From an uncultured Oscillospiraceae bacterium (GTDB taxonomy: Bacteria; Bacillota; Clostridia; Oscillospirales; Oscillospiraceae): a stretch of 41,209 nucleotides of DNA. The notes under the pieces were generated by a model. It saw nothing but the letters and a program-made list of their open reading frames with translations. It was not told where the DNA came from and did no database searches. The number at the start of each line of letters is the position of its first letter. Position 1 is the first letter of the stretch. Shown here piece after piece: positions 22,116 through 30,917 of the stretch. Location of the stretch: NCBI GenBank assembly GCA_910588495.1, contig CAJUPU010000028.1, positions 1 to 41,209 on the forward strand, written 5' to 3'. A program made the translations under genes and the position numbers.

Positions 22116-23486
22116 TCACCGCCGGCCCCGGTAGTTGGAGGTGGGCCGCCGCCCTCCGCCGGCGCGGCTGTAGCGCCGCCGGGCCTTGCGCCGGGGGAGC
22201 ACCACGGTCACAAAGACCGCCAGCGCCGCCGCCAGCACCGCCCCGGCGGCTACCGCCGCCTTCACCCACCACTGGCTCCAGTAGTATTCGATCTGCTGCA
22301 CGGTGTAGAGGAAGTCGGACCGGGCCACGCTGTCCATGGCCACCATGTCCAGGGTGCCGTACTCCACGCCCTCGTACCGGATGGTGACGGAGCCCAGCTT
22401 GTCCCCGGCGGTGACGGGGGCCTCGATGCTCTCAGGCAGATCGAAGAGCAGCTCGGCCCGCTTGGGGTCGTAGTCCGAGGGCATGGTGGCCTCGATCTTG
22501 CCCACCGGCTGGGCCTGGACATAGTCCGCCTCGTCGGACAGGGTGACGCTCACCTCCCGCAGCACGTTTTCCGTCTCCTGGTCCAGCAGGGAGATCCGGT
22601 GGAAGTTGTGGAAGGCCCACTCCAGCAGCCGCTTGCTCTCCACGAAGGACCAGCGCTGCTTCACGCCGTTCTCATCCTCGGAGTCCTCGGTGCCCAGCAC
22701 CACGCAGTAGAAGGTGCGCCCCAGCTCGTCCACGGCGGCGGAGGCCAGGCAGCGCCCCGCCTCGCCGGTGTAGCCCGTCTTGATGCCGATGGCCTTGCCG
22801 TATGTATAGCCGATGCTGTAGAAACTGCTGAGAAGGCCGTTGGAGGAGTAGATCGTCCGCTCCGGCTGGAGGTTGGTGGCAGGCAGGGTGTAGGCGGGGG
22901 AGCGCACGATGGTGCGGAAGGTCTCGTTCTCCATGGCGGCGGAGGCCATGAGATAGATGTCATAGGCGGTGGTGTAGTGCTCCGGGTCGTGGAGGCCGTG
23001 GGGGTTGGCGAAGTGGGTGTCCTCCATGCCCAGTTCCTGGGCCTTGGCGTTCATCCGGGCCACGAATTCCGCCGAGGTGCCCGCCACTGCCTCGGCCAGG
23101 ATGTTGCAGGCGTCGTTGCCCGAGGGCAGCAGGTCGCAGTACAGCAGGGACAGGATGGGCATGGTCTCCCCCGCCTTGATCTCCGCGGTGGAGCTGTCCC
23201 AGGGCAGATCCACCGCCTGTGCGGAGGCGGTGACCATGGTGTCCAGAGAGATCTCCCCCGCGTCCACCGCGTCCAGCACCACCAGGGAGGTCATGATCTT
23301 GGTGATGGAGGCGGGGTAGCGCCGCCCGTGGGCGTTGAAGTCGTAGAGTACCTCGTTGTTGTCGCCGTCTACCACGATGGCGGCCGCGCAGTTGGGCTGG
23401 GGGTCCTCCAGAGCGGCGGCGGGGGCGGTGAGGGACAAGGCCAGCAGCCCCGCCAAAAGCAGGGAAAGAAAGCGATATTTTTTCAT
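22116..23486 (-). CDS. D-alanyl-D-alanine carboxypeptidase (PBP5/DacF type)
   Basis: This encodes 456 residues. A signal peptide of about 25 residues ends at APAAALE. The penicillin-binding triads are all present: SITK with catalytic S60 and K63, SGN at 122-124, and KTG at 236-238. A PBP5-type C-terminal beta domain follows. A membrane helix near residues 405-430 then leads to a basic, Arg-rich cytoplasmic tail. The enzyme removes the terminal D-Ala from peptidoglycan stem peptides outside the membrane. The ATG at 23486 has GGGAGA upstream; an in-frame TTG five codons earlier overlaps that site. In sporulating relatives such enzymes include DacF, acting on the spore cortex. Confidence 0.94.
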   Translation of the reverse strand: MKKYRFLSLLLAGLLALSLTAPAAALEDPQPNCAAAIVVDGDNNEVLYDFNAHGRRYPASITKIMTSLVVLDAVDAGEISLDTMVTASAQAVDLPWDSSTAEIKAGETMPILSLLYCDLLPSGNDACNILAEAVAGTSAEFVARMNAKAQELGMEDTHFANPHGLHDPEHYTTAYDIYLMASAAMENETFRTIVRSPAYTLPATNLQPERTIYSSNGLLSSFYSIGYTYGKAIGIKTGYTGEAGRCLASAAVDELGRTFYCVVLGTEDSEDENGVKQRWSFVESKRLLEWAFHNFHRISLLDQETENVLREVSVTLSDEADYVQAQPVGKIEATMPSDYDPKRAELLFDLPESIEAPVTAGDKLGSVTIRYEGVEYGTLDMVAMDSVARSDFLYTVQQIEYYWSQWWVKAAVAAGAVLAAALAVFVTVVLPRRKARRRYSRAGGGRRPTSNYRGRR

Positions 23487-23628
23487 AGGAATCTCCCGCA
23501 AGATATGGTATAATATGATCTGCCGTGGAAAAACGGTTTTTGCCGAATGAGATATATGGCTATTATATCAGAAAGCATCTGCCGGCGCAACTGGGAGAAA
23601 GGACCTTTTCGGCAGGTTTGGAGGGAAC

Positions 23629-24006
23629 ATGAGGCAGACAGGCGCAGACCGCCGGATGTGGGCGGCGGTGACGGCGGCACTGGCCGCCATGGCGCTGTGC
23701 TTCGCGCTGCGCGGCGCGGCGGCGGAAGCGCTCCCGACGCTGCCCTGGGCGCCGCCCGAGGCGGCGCAGATCCGGGGAGAGGGCCTGGTGGACATCAACA
23801 CCGCCGGGCTGGAGGAGCTGACCGCTCTGCCCGGGATCGGGGAGGTCCGGGCCCAGGCCATCCTGGACGACCGGGCGGCCAACGGCCCCTACCGCTATCC
23901 CGAGGACCTGATCCGGGTGCGGGGGATCGGCGAGGGGATCTTGGAGGACATTCTGGACCAGATCACGACAGGAGGACAGGGATATGCCCAAAATATTGGT
24001 AGTTGA
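23629..24006 (+). CDS. ComEA-like helix-hairpin-helix protein
   Basis: This encodes 125 residues. An N-terminal hydrophobic segment (about residues 10-30) anchors or exports the protein. Residues about 50-115 hold the ComEA-type double helix-hairpin-helix (VDINTAGLEELTALPGIGEVRAQAI, then RVRGIGEGILEDI). ComEA binds double-stranded DNA at the cell surface during uptake. This one is short and lacks the SLBB domain of Bacillus ComEA. It overlaps the response regulator gene by 23 nt. Competence partners are not in the window, so the role is uncertain. Confidence 0.85.
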   Translation: MRQTGADRRMWAAVTAALAAMALCFALRGAAAEALPTLPWAPPEAAQIRGEGLVDINTAGLEELTALPGIGEVRAQAILDDRAANGPYRYPEDLIRVRGIGEGILEDILDQITTGGQGYAQNIGS

Positions 24007-24688
24007 CGACGAGCGGGTGATGGTGAAGGGGATCAAATTCAACCTGGAGAACGAGGGCTATCAGGTGGACACCGGCTGCGACGGGGAGGAGGCGGTGGAC
24101 AAGGCCCGCACCGGCCAGTTCGATCTGATCATCCTGGATCTGATGATGCCCAAGATCGACGGCCTCCAGGCGTGCATGAAGATCCGGGAGTTCTCCAACG
24201 TGCCGGTGATCATGCTGACGGCCAAGGGCGAGGACGCGGACAAGATCATCGGCTTCGAGTGCGGGGCGGACGACTACATCACCAAGCCCTTCAACATCCT
24301 GGAGCTGAAGGCCCGCATCCGGGCCCTGCTGCGCCGGGCGGGGGCCGCCGCCCAGCAGCAGCGGGAGGCAGACCGGCTCACCCAGGGGCCGATCGCCCTG
24401 GACCTTCGCGAACGGGCGGCCTGGCGGGATGGGGAGCAGGTGGACCTCACCGCCAAGGAGTTCGACCTGATGGCCCTGTTGATGCAGAACCCCGGCCGGG
24501 TGTACAGCCGGGAGAACCTGCTCAACCTGGTGTGGGGCTATGAGTATGTGGGGGAGTTCCGCACGGTGGACGTGCACATCCGCCGCCTGCGGGAGAAGCT
24601 GGAGCCCGACCCCGCCAACCCGGAGCACATCCTGACCAAGTGGGGCGTGGGGTACTATCTGGCGAATAGCGCGGCGATAGGCACATAG
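23984..24688 (+). CDS. OmpR/PhoB-family response regulator
   Basis: This encodes 234 residues. The receiver domain has the acidic pair DDE at 8-10, phosphoacceptor D52 in LIILDLMMP, and the switch residues in VIMLTAK and DDYITKPF. The C-terminal winged helix spans about residues 135-230 (TAKEFDLMALLMQNPGRVYSR). It is followed 89 nt later by a histidine kinase gene, its likely partner. Its start overlaps the ComEA-like gene. Confidence 0.95.
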   Translation: MPKILVVDDERVMVKGIKFNLENEGYQVDTGCDGEEAVDKARTGQFDLIILDLMMPKIDGLQACMKIREFSNVPVIMLTAKGEDADKIIGFECGADDYITKPFNILELKARIRALLRRAGAAAQQQREADRLTQGPIALDLRERAAWRDGEQVDLTAKEFDLMALLMQNPGRVYSRENLLNLVWGYEYVGEFRTVDVHIRRLREKLEPDPANPEHILTKWGVGYYLANSAAIGT

Positions 24689-24777
24689 GGGCGCTTGGAA
24701 CGGAGCGAAAGCGACCCGGCCATGTGCCAGATCGGAGCGTGGATCCGCCGCGTCAAGGAGAGGAGGCGAAAGGCGTG

Positions 24778-26226
24778 ATGGCATCAAGGCAGCGGGAGCG
24801 GGAGAGCCGTGTCCCCTTTTTCCACAGCATCCAGGCCAAATACGCCCTCACCTATCTGCTGGTGGTGGCCGCCATCCTGATCGTGATGAACACCTACCCC
24901 GTGCTCATGGCCCAGAACATGGTGTTCACCTCCAAAGAGAGCACCCTGAAGCGGCAGGCCCTGGTGATCGGGTCCACCCTGGCGGTGTCCGAGACGCTGA
25001 CCCGGGAGGGCGTGGAGCAGACCATGGCCCTGCTGGAGGAGGCCCAGGGCGCCCGGGTGCTGGTCACCGACGCGGCGGGGCTGATCTTGTACGACAGCTC
25101 CACCCTGGACAACCGGCTGGGGGGCTACGCCCTCACCGGGGAGGTGGCGGCGGCCCTGAGAGGGAAGGACGCGTCCCGCTCGGAGTACCGGGAGGGGGCC
25201 ATCCGCACCCGGGCGGCGGTGCCCGTGATGTACCACGGCATGACGCTGGGGGCGGTGTACCTCTATGAGTACGACACCGAGCAGGCCCAGGTGCTGCTGT
25301 CCATCCTGTCCAACCTGCGCTATATCTCCATCGTGGTGTGCGTGGTGGCCCTGGGGCTGGTGGTGCTGCTGTCCAAGACCCTGACCCGCAACACCGTGCG
25401 GCTGCTCTCCGCGATCCGCCACGTCCGGGAGGGCGAGTACAGCCACCGGGTGGAGTCTTTGGGCAAGGACGAGATGGCCCAGCTGGCCGACGAGTTCAAC
25501 CAGCTCACCGGCCGCCTCCAGACCACTGAGGAGGCCCGGCGGCGGTTCGTGTCCGACGCCTCCCACGAGCTGAAAACGCCGCTGGCGTCCATCCGGCTGC
25601 TCACCGACTCCATTTTGCAGAACGATCCGGTGGACATGGCCACCGTCCGGGAGTTCGTGTCCGACATCGGCGAGGAGGCCGAGCGCCTCACCCGCATCAG
25701 CGAGCACCTGCTGGCCCTCACCCGGCTGGACGCCGGGGAGGAGCGCTCCCCCGAGCCGGTGGAGCTGGGCCGGGTGGCGGACAAGGTGGTCCATCTGCTC
25801 TCCCCCGTGGCCCAGCGGGCCCAGGTGGAGCTCAAGTGCGATCTGGAGCCCGCCTGCGCCCTGCTGGCCACCGAGGACGACATCTATCAGGTGGCCTTCA
25901 ACCTGGTGGAGAACGCCATCAAATACAATCTGCCCGGGGGCCGGGTGGAGGTGGGGGTGCGCCGCCGGGGGGACAAGGTGGCCCTCACCGTCACCGACAC
26001 CGGCCTGGGCATCCCCCAGGACGATCTGCCCCGGATCTTCGACCGCTTCTACCGGGTGGACAAGGCCCGGTCACGGGGGCTGGGGGGGACGGGCCTGGGG
26101 CTGTCCATCGCCCGGGACACCGCCCGCGTCCACGGCGGGGACATCACCGCGGGGCCCAACCCCGCCGGCCGGGGCACCCGGTTCGAGGCGGAGTTCCCCG
26201 CGCTGAAAGGGGGGGAGGGAGCGTGA
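24778..26226 (+). CDS. sensor histidine kinase
   Basis: This encodes 482 residues. A membrane helix near residues 20-45, an extracytoplasmic domain of about 120 residues, and a second helix near 180-200 precede a HAMP region. HisKA has SDASHELKTPLAS with phosphoacceptor H263. The ATPase domain has NLVENAIKYN (N box), DTGLGIP (G1) and GGTGLGLSIA (G2). It should phosphorylate the adjacent response regulator. AGGAGG lies about 11 nt before the ATG at 24778; a GTG directly before it is possible. The stop codon overlaps the start of the GerMN lipoprotein gene. Confidence 0.94.
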   Translation: MASRQRERESRVPFFHSIQAKYALTYLLVVAAILIVMNTYPVLMAQNMVFTSKESTLKRQALVIGSTLAVSETLTREGVEQTMALLEEAQGARVLVTDAAGLILYDSSTLDNRLGGYALTGEVAAALRGKDASRSEYREGAIRTRAAVPVMYHGMTLGAVYLYEYDTEQAQVLLSILSNLRYISIVVCVVALGLVVLLSKTLTRNTVRLLSAIRHVREGEYSHRVESLGKDEMAQLADEFNQLTGRLQTTEEARRRFVSDASHELKTPLASIRLLTDSILQNDPVDMATVREFVSDIGEEAERLTRISEHLLALTRLDAGEERSPEPVELGRVADKVVHLLSPVAQRAQVELKCDLEPACALLATEDDIYQVAFNLVENAIKYNLPGGRVEVGVRRRGDKVALTVTDTGLGIPQDDLPRIFDRFYRVDKARSRGLGGTGLGLSIARDTARVHGGDITAGPNPAGRGTRFEAEFPALKGGEGA

Positions 26227-27077
26227 AACGATCGCTGGCGCGGTGGCTGCTGGCCGTTCTGGTGCTGGGGCTGGCCTTCGGCTGCGCCCCCAGGAGGACG
26301 GAGGAGGCGGGCCTCCGGCTGTGGTTCCCGGTGGACCCGGACCTGGACCGGACCTCTTCCGCCCTGGACGCCTGCCCCTACGACGGGGAGCAGACCGTCC
26401 CCGCCCTGCTCTCCGCCCTGCTGGCAGGCCCCCCGGCGGAGGAGGGGGATCTGGTCCGCTTCATCCCCGAGGGGACCCGGGTGCTCAGCTGGTCGCTGGA
26501 GGACGGGGTGGCCAATGTGGAGCTGTCCGCCGCCTACGCCGGGCTGGTGGGGATGGAGCTGACCCTGGCGGACTGCTGCATCACCCTCACCCTGGCCCAG
26601 CTGCCCGAGGTGGACGGGGTGCGGGTCACCGTCAACGGGGGCGGCCAGTCCTACCGGGACCGCCGGGCGCTCTACCCCGGGGACATGCTGTTCTCCGGCG
26701 CGGAGGAGGCCCAGGTGGAGGTCCCCGCCGCCCTCTACTTCCGCCGGGAGGGCGGGGACACCTTGGGCTATGAGCTGCGGGTGCTCCGGCTGACGGAGGG
26801 GAGCGTCCCGGCCAAGGCGGTGCTGTCCGCCCTGATCGCCGGACCGGAGGACGAGGGGCTGGTCCCCCTGCTGCCCGAGGGGCTGTCCGTCCACTCCGTG
26901 CGGGTGGACGAGGGGCTGTGCACCGCCGACCTGTCCAAGCAGCTGCTGGAGCTGCCGGAGGAGGAGCGGGCGCTGGCGGCGCGCTCCATCGTGGAGACCC
27001 TGCGCAGCCTGGACGCCGTGGAGGAGGTGCGGCTGCTGATCGAGGGGGAGCCTTATCAGTCCGCTCCCCCGCCCTGA
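26223..27077 (+). CDS. GerMN-domain lipoprotein
   Basis: This encodes 284 residues, starting with GTG inside GTGA shared with the kinase stop. A lipoprotein signal has the lipobox LAFGCAP. Two GerMN-type domains follow, at about residues 25-140 and 150-275. Each has a LLAGP or LIAGP-type helix, then a LPEG or IPEG turn with the pattern VANVELS or CTADLSKQL. GerMN domains occur in the germination protein GerM and in LpqB, which works with the MtrAB two-component system. The 4-nt overlap ties it to the kinase. It may modulate the sensor outside the membrane; this is inference. Confidence 0.88.
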   Translation: MKRSLARWLLAVLVLGLAFGCAPRRTEEAGLRLWFPVDPDLDRTSSALDACPYDGEQTVPALLSALLAGPPAEEGDLVRFIPEGTRVLSWSLEDGVANVELSAAYAGLVGMELTLADCCITLTLAQLPEVDGVRVTVNGGGQSYRDRRALYPGDMLFSGAEEAQVEVPAALYFRREGGDTLGYELRVLRLTEGSVPAKAVLSALIAGPEDEGLVPLLPEGLSVHSVRVDEGLCTADLSKQLLELPEEERALAARSIVETLRSLDAVEEVRLLIEGEPYQSAPPP

Positions 27078-27185
27078 TGCAGCCGGCAGGGACGCCCGAT
27101 CCGTCGGGCAGGGACCGCTGTTCCCGCCCCACGGCACCTTTTCTAGACAGATCCCACCAAATATGAACATAAGGAGAGAACCGCT

Positions 27186-28460
27186 ATGAATTTCGACACC
27201 AACTGCCTCCACGGGGGCTACCGCCCCGGCAACGGGGAGCCCCGGAACATCCCGATCATCCAGTCCACCACCTTCCGCTACGAGACCAGCGAGGATATGG
27301 GAAAGCTGTTCGACCTGGAGGCGTCGGGCTATTTCTACACCCGGCTGCAAAACCCCACCAGCGACGCGGTGGCCGCCCGGCTGTGCACCCTGGAGGGGGG
27401 GACGGCGGCCATGCTGCTGTCCTCGGGACAGGCGGCCAACTTCTTCGCCGTGTTCAACATCGCCTCCGCCGGGGACCACATCGTGGCCTCCGCCTCCATC
27501 TACGGCGGCACCTACAACCTGTTCGCCGTCACCATGAAGCGCATGGGCATCGAATTCACCTTCGTGGACCCGGACTGTACGGAGGAGGAGATGAACGCCG
27601 CCTTCCGCCCCAACACTAAAGCCCTGTTCGGCGAGACCATCGCCAATCCCGCCCTGACGGTGCTGGACATCGAGAAGTTCGCCCGTGCCGCCCACGCCCA
27701 CGGGGTGCCCCTGATCGTGGACAACACCTTTGCCACCCCCGCCCTGTGCCGTCCCTTCCAGTGGGGGGCGGACATCGTCACCCACTCCACCACCAAATAT
27801 CTGGACGGCCACGCCGCCGCCGTGGGCGGGGCCATCGTGGACTCCGGCAAGTTCGACTGGAACGCCCACAAGGACAAGTACCCCGGCCTCACCACCCCCG
27901 ACGAGAGCTATCACGGGGTGACCTATACCCAGCGCTTCGGCCTGGAGGGGGCCTATATCACCAAGGCGGTGGTCCAGCTCATGCGGGACTTCGGCGCCAC
28001 CCCCGCCCCCATGAACGCCTGGCTGCTGGGCATGGGCATGGAGACCCTCCCCCTGCGGATGGCCCGGCACTGCTCCAACGCCCAGGGGGTGGCGGAGTGG
28101 CTGCAAAAGCAGGAAAAGGTGGCCTGGGTGCGGTATGCCGGCCTGCCCGGCGACAGATACTATGACCTGGCCCAGAAATACCTGCCCGGCGGCTGCTGCG
28201 GGGTGGTGTCCTTCGGGGTGAAGGGGGGCCGGGCCGCCGCCGAGCGGTTCATGGCGGGGCTGAAGCTGGCCTCCATCGCCACCCACGTGGCCGACGCCAA
28301 GACCTGCGTGCTCCACCCGGCCTCCGCCACCCACCGGCAGATGAACGACGCCGAGCTGGCCGCCGCCGGGGTGTCCCCGGATCTGGTGCGGCTGTCGGTG
28401 GGCATCGAGGACCTGGGCGACCTGATCGCGGACCTGGAGCAGGCGCTGGAGCGGGTGTAA
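27186..28460 (+). CDS. metY: O-acetylhomoserine sulfhydrylase (aminocarboxypropyltransferase)
   Basis: This encodes 424 residues and is a PLP enzyme of the Cys/Met metabolism family. It makes homocysteine from O-acetylhomoserine and sulfide, feeding methionine synthesis. Diagnostic features are the N-terminal TNCLHGGYRPGNGEPRNIPI, FYTRLQNPTSDA, the SSGQAANFF stretch, and the PLP lysine K204 in THSTTKYLDGH. The length and the long insert before the C-terminus are typical of MetY rather than of MetB or MetC. AAGGAGAG precedes the ATG. No SAM riboswitch is visible upstream. Confidence 0.94.
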   Translation: MNFDTNCLHGGYRPGNGEPRNIPIIQSTTFRYETSEDMGKLFDLEASGYFYTRLQNPTSDAVAARLCTLEGGTAAMLLSSGQAANFFAVFNIASAGDHIVASASIYGGTYNLFAVTMKRMGIEFTFVDPDCTEEEMNAAFRPNTKALFGETIANPALTVLDIEKFARAAHAHGVPLIVDNTFATPALCRPFQWGADIVTHSTTKYLDGHAAAVGGAIVDSGKFDWNAHKDKYPGLTTPDESYHGVTYTQRFGLEGAYITKAVVQLMRDFGATPAPMNAWLLGMGMETLPLRMARHCSNAQGVAEWLQKQEKVAWVRYAGLPGDRYYDLAQKYLPGGCCGVVSFGVKGGRAAAERFMAGLKLASIATHVADAKTCVLHPASATHRQMNDAELAAAGVSPDLVRLSVGIEDLGDLIADLEQALERV

Positions 28461-28475
28461 GCTTTTCGCAGTGCG

Positions 28476-28517
28476 GCGGGGCCGGCCCTCCAGGGAGAGG
28501 CCGGTCCCGCTTTTTTT
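28476..28517 (+). terminator. terminator of metY
   Basis: GCGGGGCCGGCC pairs with GGCCGGTCCCGC (one G-T) around an 11-nt loop and is followed by seven T. Confidence 0.93.
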
Positions 28518-28546
28518 GCCGTGCGCAGATCTTTTTGAAAAAACAC

Positions 28547-28577
28547 TTGACCTTCCACTGAGTGGAAGGTGTATGAT
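28547..28577 (+). promoter_or_regulatory. MerR-type promoter with perfect palindromic operator
   Basis: TTGACC (28547-28552) and TATGAT (28572-28577) have a 19-bp spacer, the mark of MerR-controlled promoters. ACCTTCCACT-G-AGTGGAAGGT (28550-28570) is a perfect 10-bp inverted repeat filling the spacer. It drives the operon beginning at 28601. Confidence 0.9.
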
Positions 28578-28600
28578 CTGCCCAGAGAGGGGGAAAGACG

Positions 28601-29251
28601 ATGAAGATCAATCAGGTGGAGCAGCTGGTGGGGATCACCAAAGGCAATATCCGCTTCTATGAGAAGGAAGGGCTGCTCACCCCCGGGCGCAACAACGAAA
28701 ACGGCTACCGGGACTACAGCGACGCCGACGTGGTGTGGCTGAAAAAGATTAAGCTGCTGCGGATGCTGGATATTCCCATCGAGGAGATCCTGCGCCTCAA
28801 GTCCGGGGGGCTCACCCTGGAGGACGCCATGGGGCGGCACATCATCCAGCTCCAGCGCAGGCAGGCCAATCTGGAGGCGGCCCAGGGCGTGTGCGCCCAG
28901 ATCCGGGACAGCCGCAGCCAGCTGGACACGCTGGACGCCGACGGGGTGCTGGCATCCATGGAGCGGCAGGAACAGGAGGGCACAAAATTCATGAACGTGG
29001 GAAAAAACGACAAACTGACCCGGTACGTCAGCCCCGTGGGGGCGGCGGTGGTGGTGCTGGCCATGATGGCGGCGGTCCTGGCCCTCATCGTGTGGGGCTT
29101 TACGGTGGACGCGGCGGACGCGCCCCCCATCGGGGTGGTCGTCACCATCGCGGCGGTGCCGGTGATCGTCATCATCGGGGTGCTGGCGGCGCTGTACCAG
29201 CGGATCAAGCAGATCAGAGGAGGGGAAGAGGATGCTGCTGCTCAATATTGA
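28601..29251 (+). CDS. membrane-anchored MerR-family regulator
   Basis: This encodes 216 residues. Residues 1-70 are the MerR winged helix (KINQVEQLVGITKGNIRFYEKEGLL), followed by a coiled-coil helix to about 130. Two hydrophobic segments at about 145-170 and 175-200, joined by a short loop, should place the regulator in the membrane. The effector-binding domain usual in MerR proteins is missing. The promoter palindrome upstream suggests autoregulation. It overlaps the YbjQ-like gene by 20 nt and leads an operon of small membrane or envelope genes and an ABC exporter. A membrane signal is the likely input; this is inference. Confidence 0.88.
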   Translation: MKINQVEQLVGITKGNIRFYEKEGLLTPGRNNENGYRDYSDADVVWLKKIKLLRMLDIPIEEILRLKSGGLTLEDAMGRHIIQLQRRQANLEAAQGVCAQIRDSRSQLDTLDADGVLASMERQEQEGTKFMNVGKNDKLTRYVSPVGAAVVVLAMMAAVLALIVWGFTVDAADAPPIGVVVTIAAVPVIVIIGVLAALYQRIKQIRGGEEDAAAQY

Positions 29252-29546
29252 CCACGTCCCCGGCCGGGAGATCGAGGCCCTGTCCATCGTGAAGGGCTCG
29301 GTGGTCCAGTGCAAGAGCGTGGGCAAGGACTTCATGGCCGGGATGAAGACCTTCGTGGGCGGAGAGATCGAGAGCTACACCGCCATGCTCAACGAGGCCC
29401 GGCAGCTGGCCACCAAGCGGATGGTGGACGAGGCGGAGGCCCTGGAGGCGGACGCGGTGGTGAACATCCGCTACGCCTCGGCCTCCATCATGCAGGGGGC
29501 GGCGGAGATCACCGTGTACGGCACGGCGGTGCGCTATAAGGGGTGA
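29232..29546 (+). CDS. YbjQ/UPF0145 family protein
   Basis: This encodes 104 residues. The family pattern is clear: EALSIVKGSVVQCKSVGKD, then GGEIESYTAMLNEARQLA, and a C-terminal ADAVVNIRYASASIM with an ITVYGTAVRY strand. YbjQ proteins form small beta-rich oligomers sometimes described as heavy-metal-binding; the function is not settled. AGGAGGGG precedes the ATG, which lies inside the end of the MerR gene. Confidence 0.88.
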   Translation: MLLLNIDHVPGREIEALSIVKGSVVQCKSVGKDFMAGMKTFVGGEIESYTAMLNEARQLATKRMVDEAEALEADAVVNIRYASASIMQGAAEITVYGTAVRYKG

Positions 29547-29551
29547 GCTTT

Positions 29552-29839
29552 ATGGAGGACAAGAGGAGTTTTTGGCCCTTCCTGCTGGCGGTCCCCCTGA
29601 TCGCGGCGGCGGTGGCGGGCTGGTTCGTCCTGCCGGAGGAACTGGTCATGCAGATCGGCGTGGACGGCCGGCCCAGCAATATCATGCCCAAGCTGTTCGG
29701 CCTGCTCATCCCTCCGGCGGTGGGACTGGTGGGGGCGGGCATCGCCTCAGGCACCGCAAAAGAGAAGCACCCGGCGGGCTTCATCACCCTGGCCGTGGCG
29801 TTTCTGATCGCTGGCTTTACATTTTTCATGAACCTTTGA
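29552..29839 (+). CDS. small DUF1648-like membrane protein
   Basis: This encodes 95 residues with three hydrophobic segments. Between the first and second is a loop with VMQIGVDGRPSNIMPK, resembling the DUF1648 pattern (P-x-H/Q-x-x-x-x-G-x-P) found alone or in SdpI-type immunity proteins. The ATG at 29552 has AAGGGGTGAG upstream; a GTG at 29543 that overlaps the previous stop is also possible. It is one of several small genes between the MerR and the ABC exporter. Confidence 0.65.
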   Translation: MEDKRSFWPFLLAVPLIAAAVAGWFVLPEELVMQIGVDGRPSNIMPKLFGLLIPPAVGLVGAGIASGTAKEKHPAGFITLAVAFLIAGFTFFMNL

Positions 29840-29870
29840 CCTGCTGGAACCTTTGAAAGGAGGGGAGACC

Positions 29871-30176
29871 ATGGGGATCTTACGGGCGCTGGGGGTGGGG
29901 AGCCAAAAGATCGCCGCCCAGGGCAACCGGACGGTGGGGGTCGTGACCTCGGCGGAGACCTGCTGGATGATCAAAGTGAACAAGAGCGCCTTTCGGGTGC
30001 ACCCGCTGGACGGGGCCGCGTTCCCCCATTTCATCCGGTTCACCTACGTTGTAAATGGGACGCGGTACACTGGAGGGCGGTTTCTCGACGCGTTCACCCG
30101 CTGTCCGGATGTGGGCGAGACCATCCAGGTCTATGTAGACGGCGGCGACCCGGCGAAATACGCCGTGATCGTCTGA
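29871..30176 (+). CDS. hypothetical protein in the MerR/ABC operon
   Basis: This encodes 101 residues and belongs to no family that I can name. There is no signal peptide or membrane helix. The C-terminal part is predicted beta-rich (HFIRFTYVVNGTRYTGGRF, then GETIQVYVDGGDP), recalling small DUF3592-like domains that sit beside membrane proteins. AAAGGAGG precedes the ATG at 29871. It lies between the DUF1648-like gene and the ABC ATPase gene and is probably co-transcribed. Confidence 0.75.
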   Translation: MGILRALGVGSQKIAAQGNRTVGVVTSAETCWMIKVNKSAFRVHPLDGAAFPHFIRFTYVVNGTRYTGGRFLDAFTRCPDVGETIQVYVDGGDPAKYAVIV

Positions 30177-30203
30177 CACTAGTGCTGTAAAGGAGAGAAC
30201 ACC

Positions 30204-30917
30204 ATGCTTCGCATCGAACACTATTCCAAAACCTATCCCGGAGGGAAAAAGGCCGTGGACGACCTGACCCTCCACGTGCGCCCCGGCGAGATCTACGGCT
30301 TCATCGGCCACAACGGGGCGGGCAAGACCACCACCCTGCGGGCGGTGGCGGGGGTGATGGACTTCACCGAGGGGACCATCACCATCGACGGCCGCGACAT
30401 CAAAAAGGACCCGGTGGGGGCCAAGCGGGTCACCGCATTCCTGCCCGACAACCCGGACCTCTACGAGTTCATGAAGGGCATCGACTACCTGAACTTCATC
30501 GCGGACCTGTACGACATCCCGGCGGACCGGCGCACCGCCGACATCGCCAAATATGGGGATGCCTTCGAGCTCACCGGAAGCCTGGGCTCCCCCATCGGCA
30601 GCTACTCCCACGGGATGCGGCAGAAGCTGGCCCTGATCTCCGCCTTCATCCGGCGGCCCCGCCTGCTGATCTTAGACGAGCCCTTCGTGGGGCTGGATCC
30701 CTCTGCCTCCCACCTGATGAAAGGGTATCTGGCGGAACTGTGCGGCCACGGCTCGGCGGTGTTCTTCTCCACCCATGTGCTGGAGGTGGCGGAAAAGCTG
30801 TGCCACCAGATCGCCATCATCAAGGACGGGCGGCTGGTGAAGTGCGGGTCCACCGAGGCGCTGGTGGGCGACTCCTCCCTGGAGGACGTGTTTTTGGAGC
30901 TGGAGGGAGACAAATGA
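30204..30917 (+). CDS. ABC exporter ATP-binding protein
   Basis: This encodes 237 residues. Walker A is GHNGAGKTT at 35-43, the signature is YSHGMRQKLAL, Walker B is LLILDEPFVGLDP, and the switch His is in FFSTHVLE. The signature differs from LSGGQ, as in EcsA/CcmA-like exporter ATPases. It partners with the permease whose start overlaps its stop (ATGA). AAGGAGAG precedes the ATG. Confidence 0.92.
   Translation: MLRIEHYSKTYPGGKKAVDDLTLHVRPGEIYGFIGHNGAGKTTTLRAVAGVMDFTEGTITIDGRDIKKDPVGAKRVTAFLPDNPDLYEFMKGIDYLNFIADLYDIPADRRTADIAKYGDAFELTGSLGSPIGSYSHGMRQKLALISAFIRRPRLLILDEPFVGLDPSASHLMKGYLAELCGHGSAVFFSTHVLEVAEKLCHQIAIIKDGRLVKCGSTEALVGDSSLEDVFLELEGDK

Noticed and set aside
27078..27185. SAM riboswitch upstream of metY
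   Set aside because: The stretch is only about 108 nt and lacks the conserved SAM-I or SAM-II elements. Only a small hairpin near 27096-27111 is seen.
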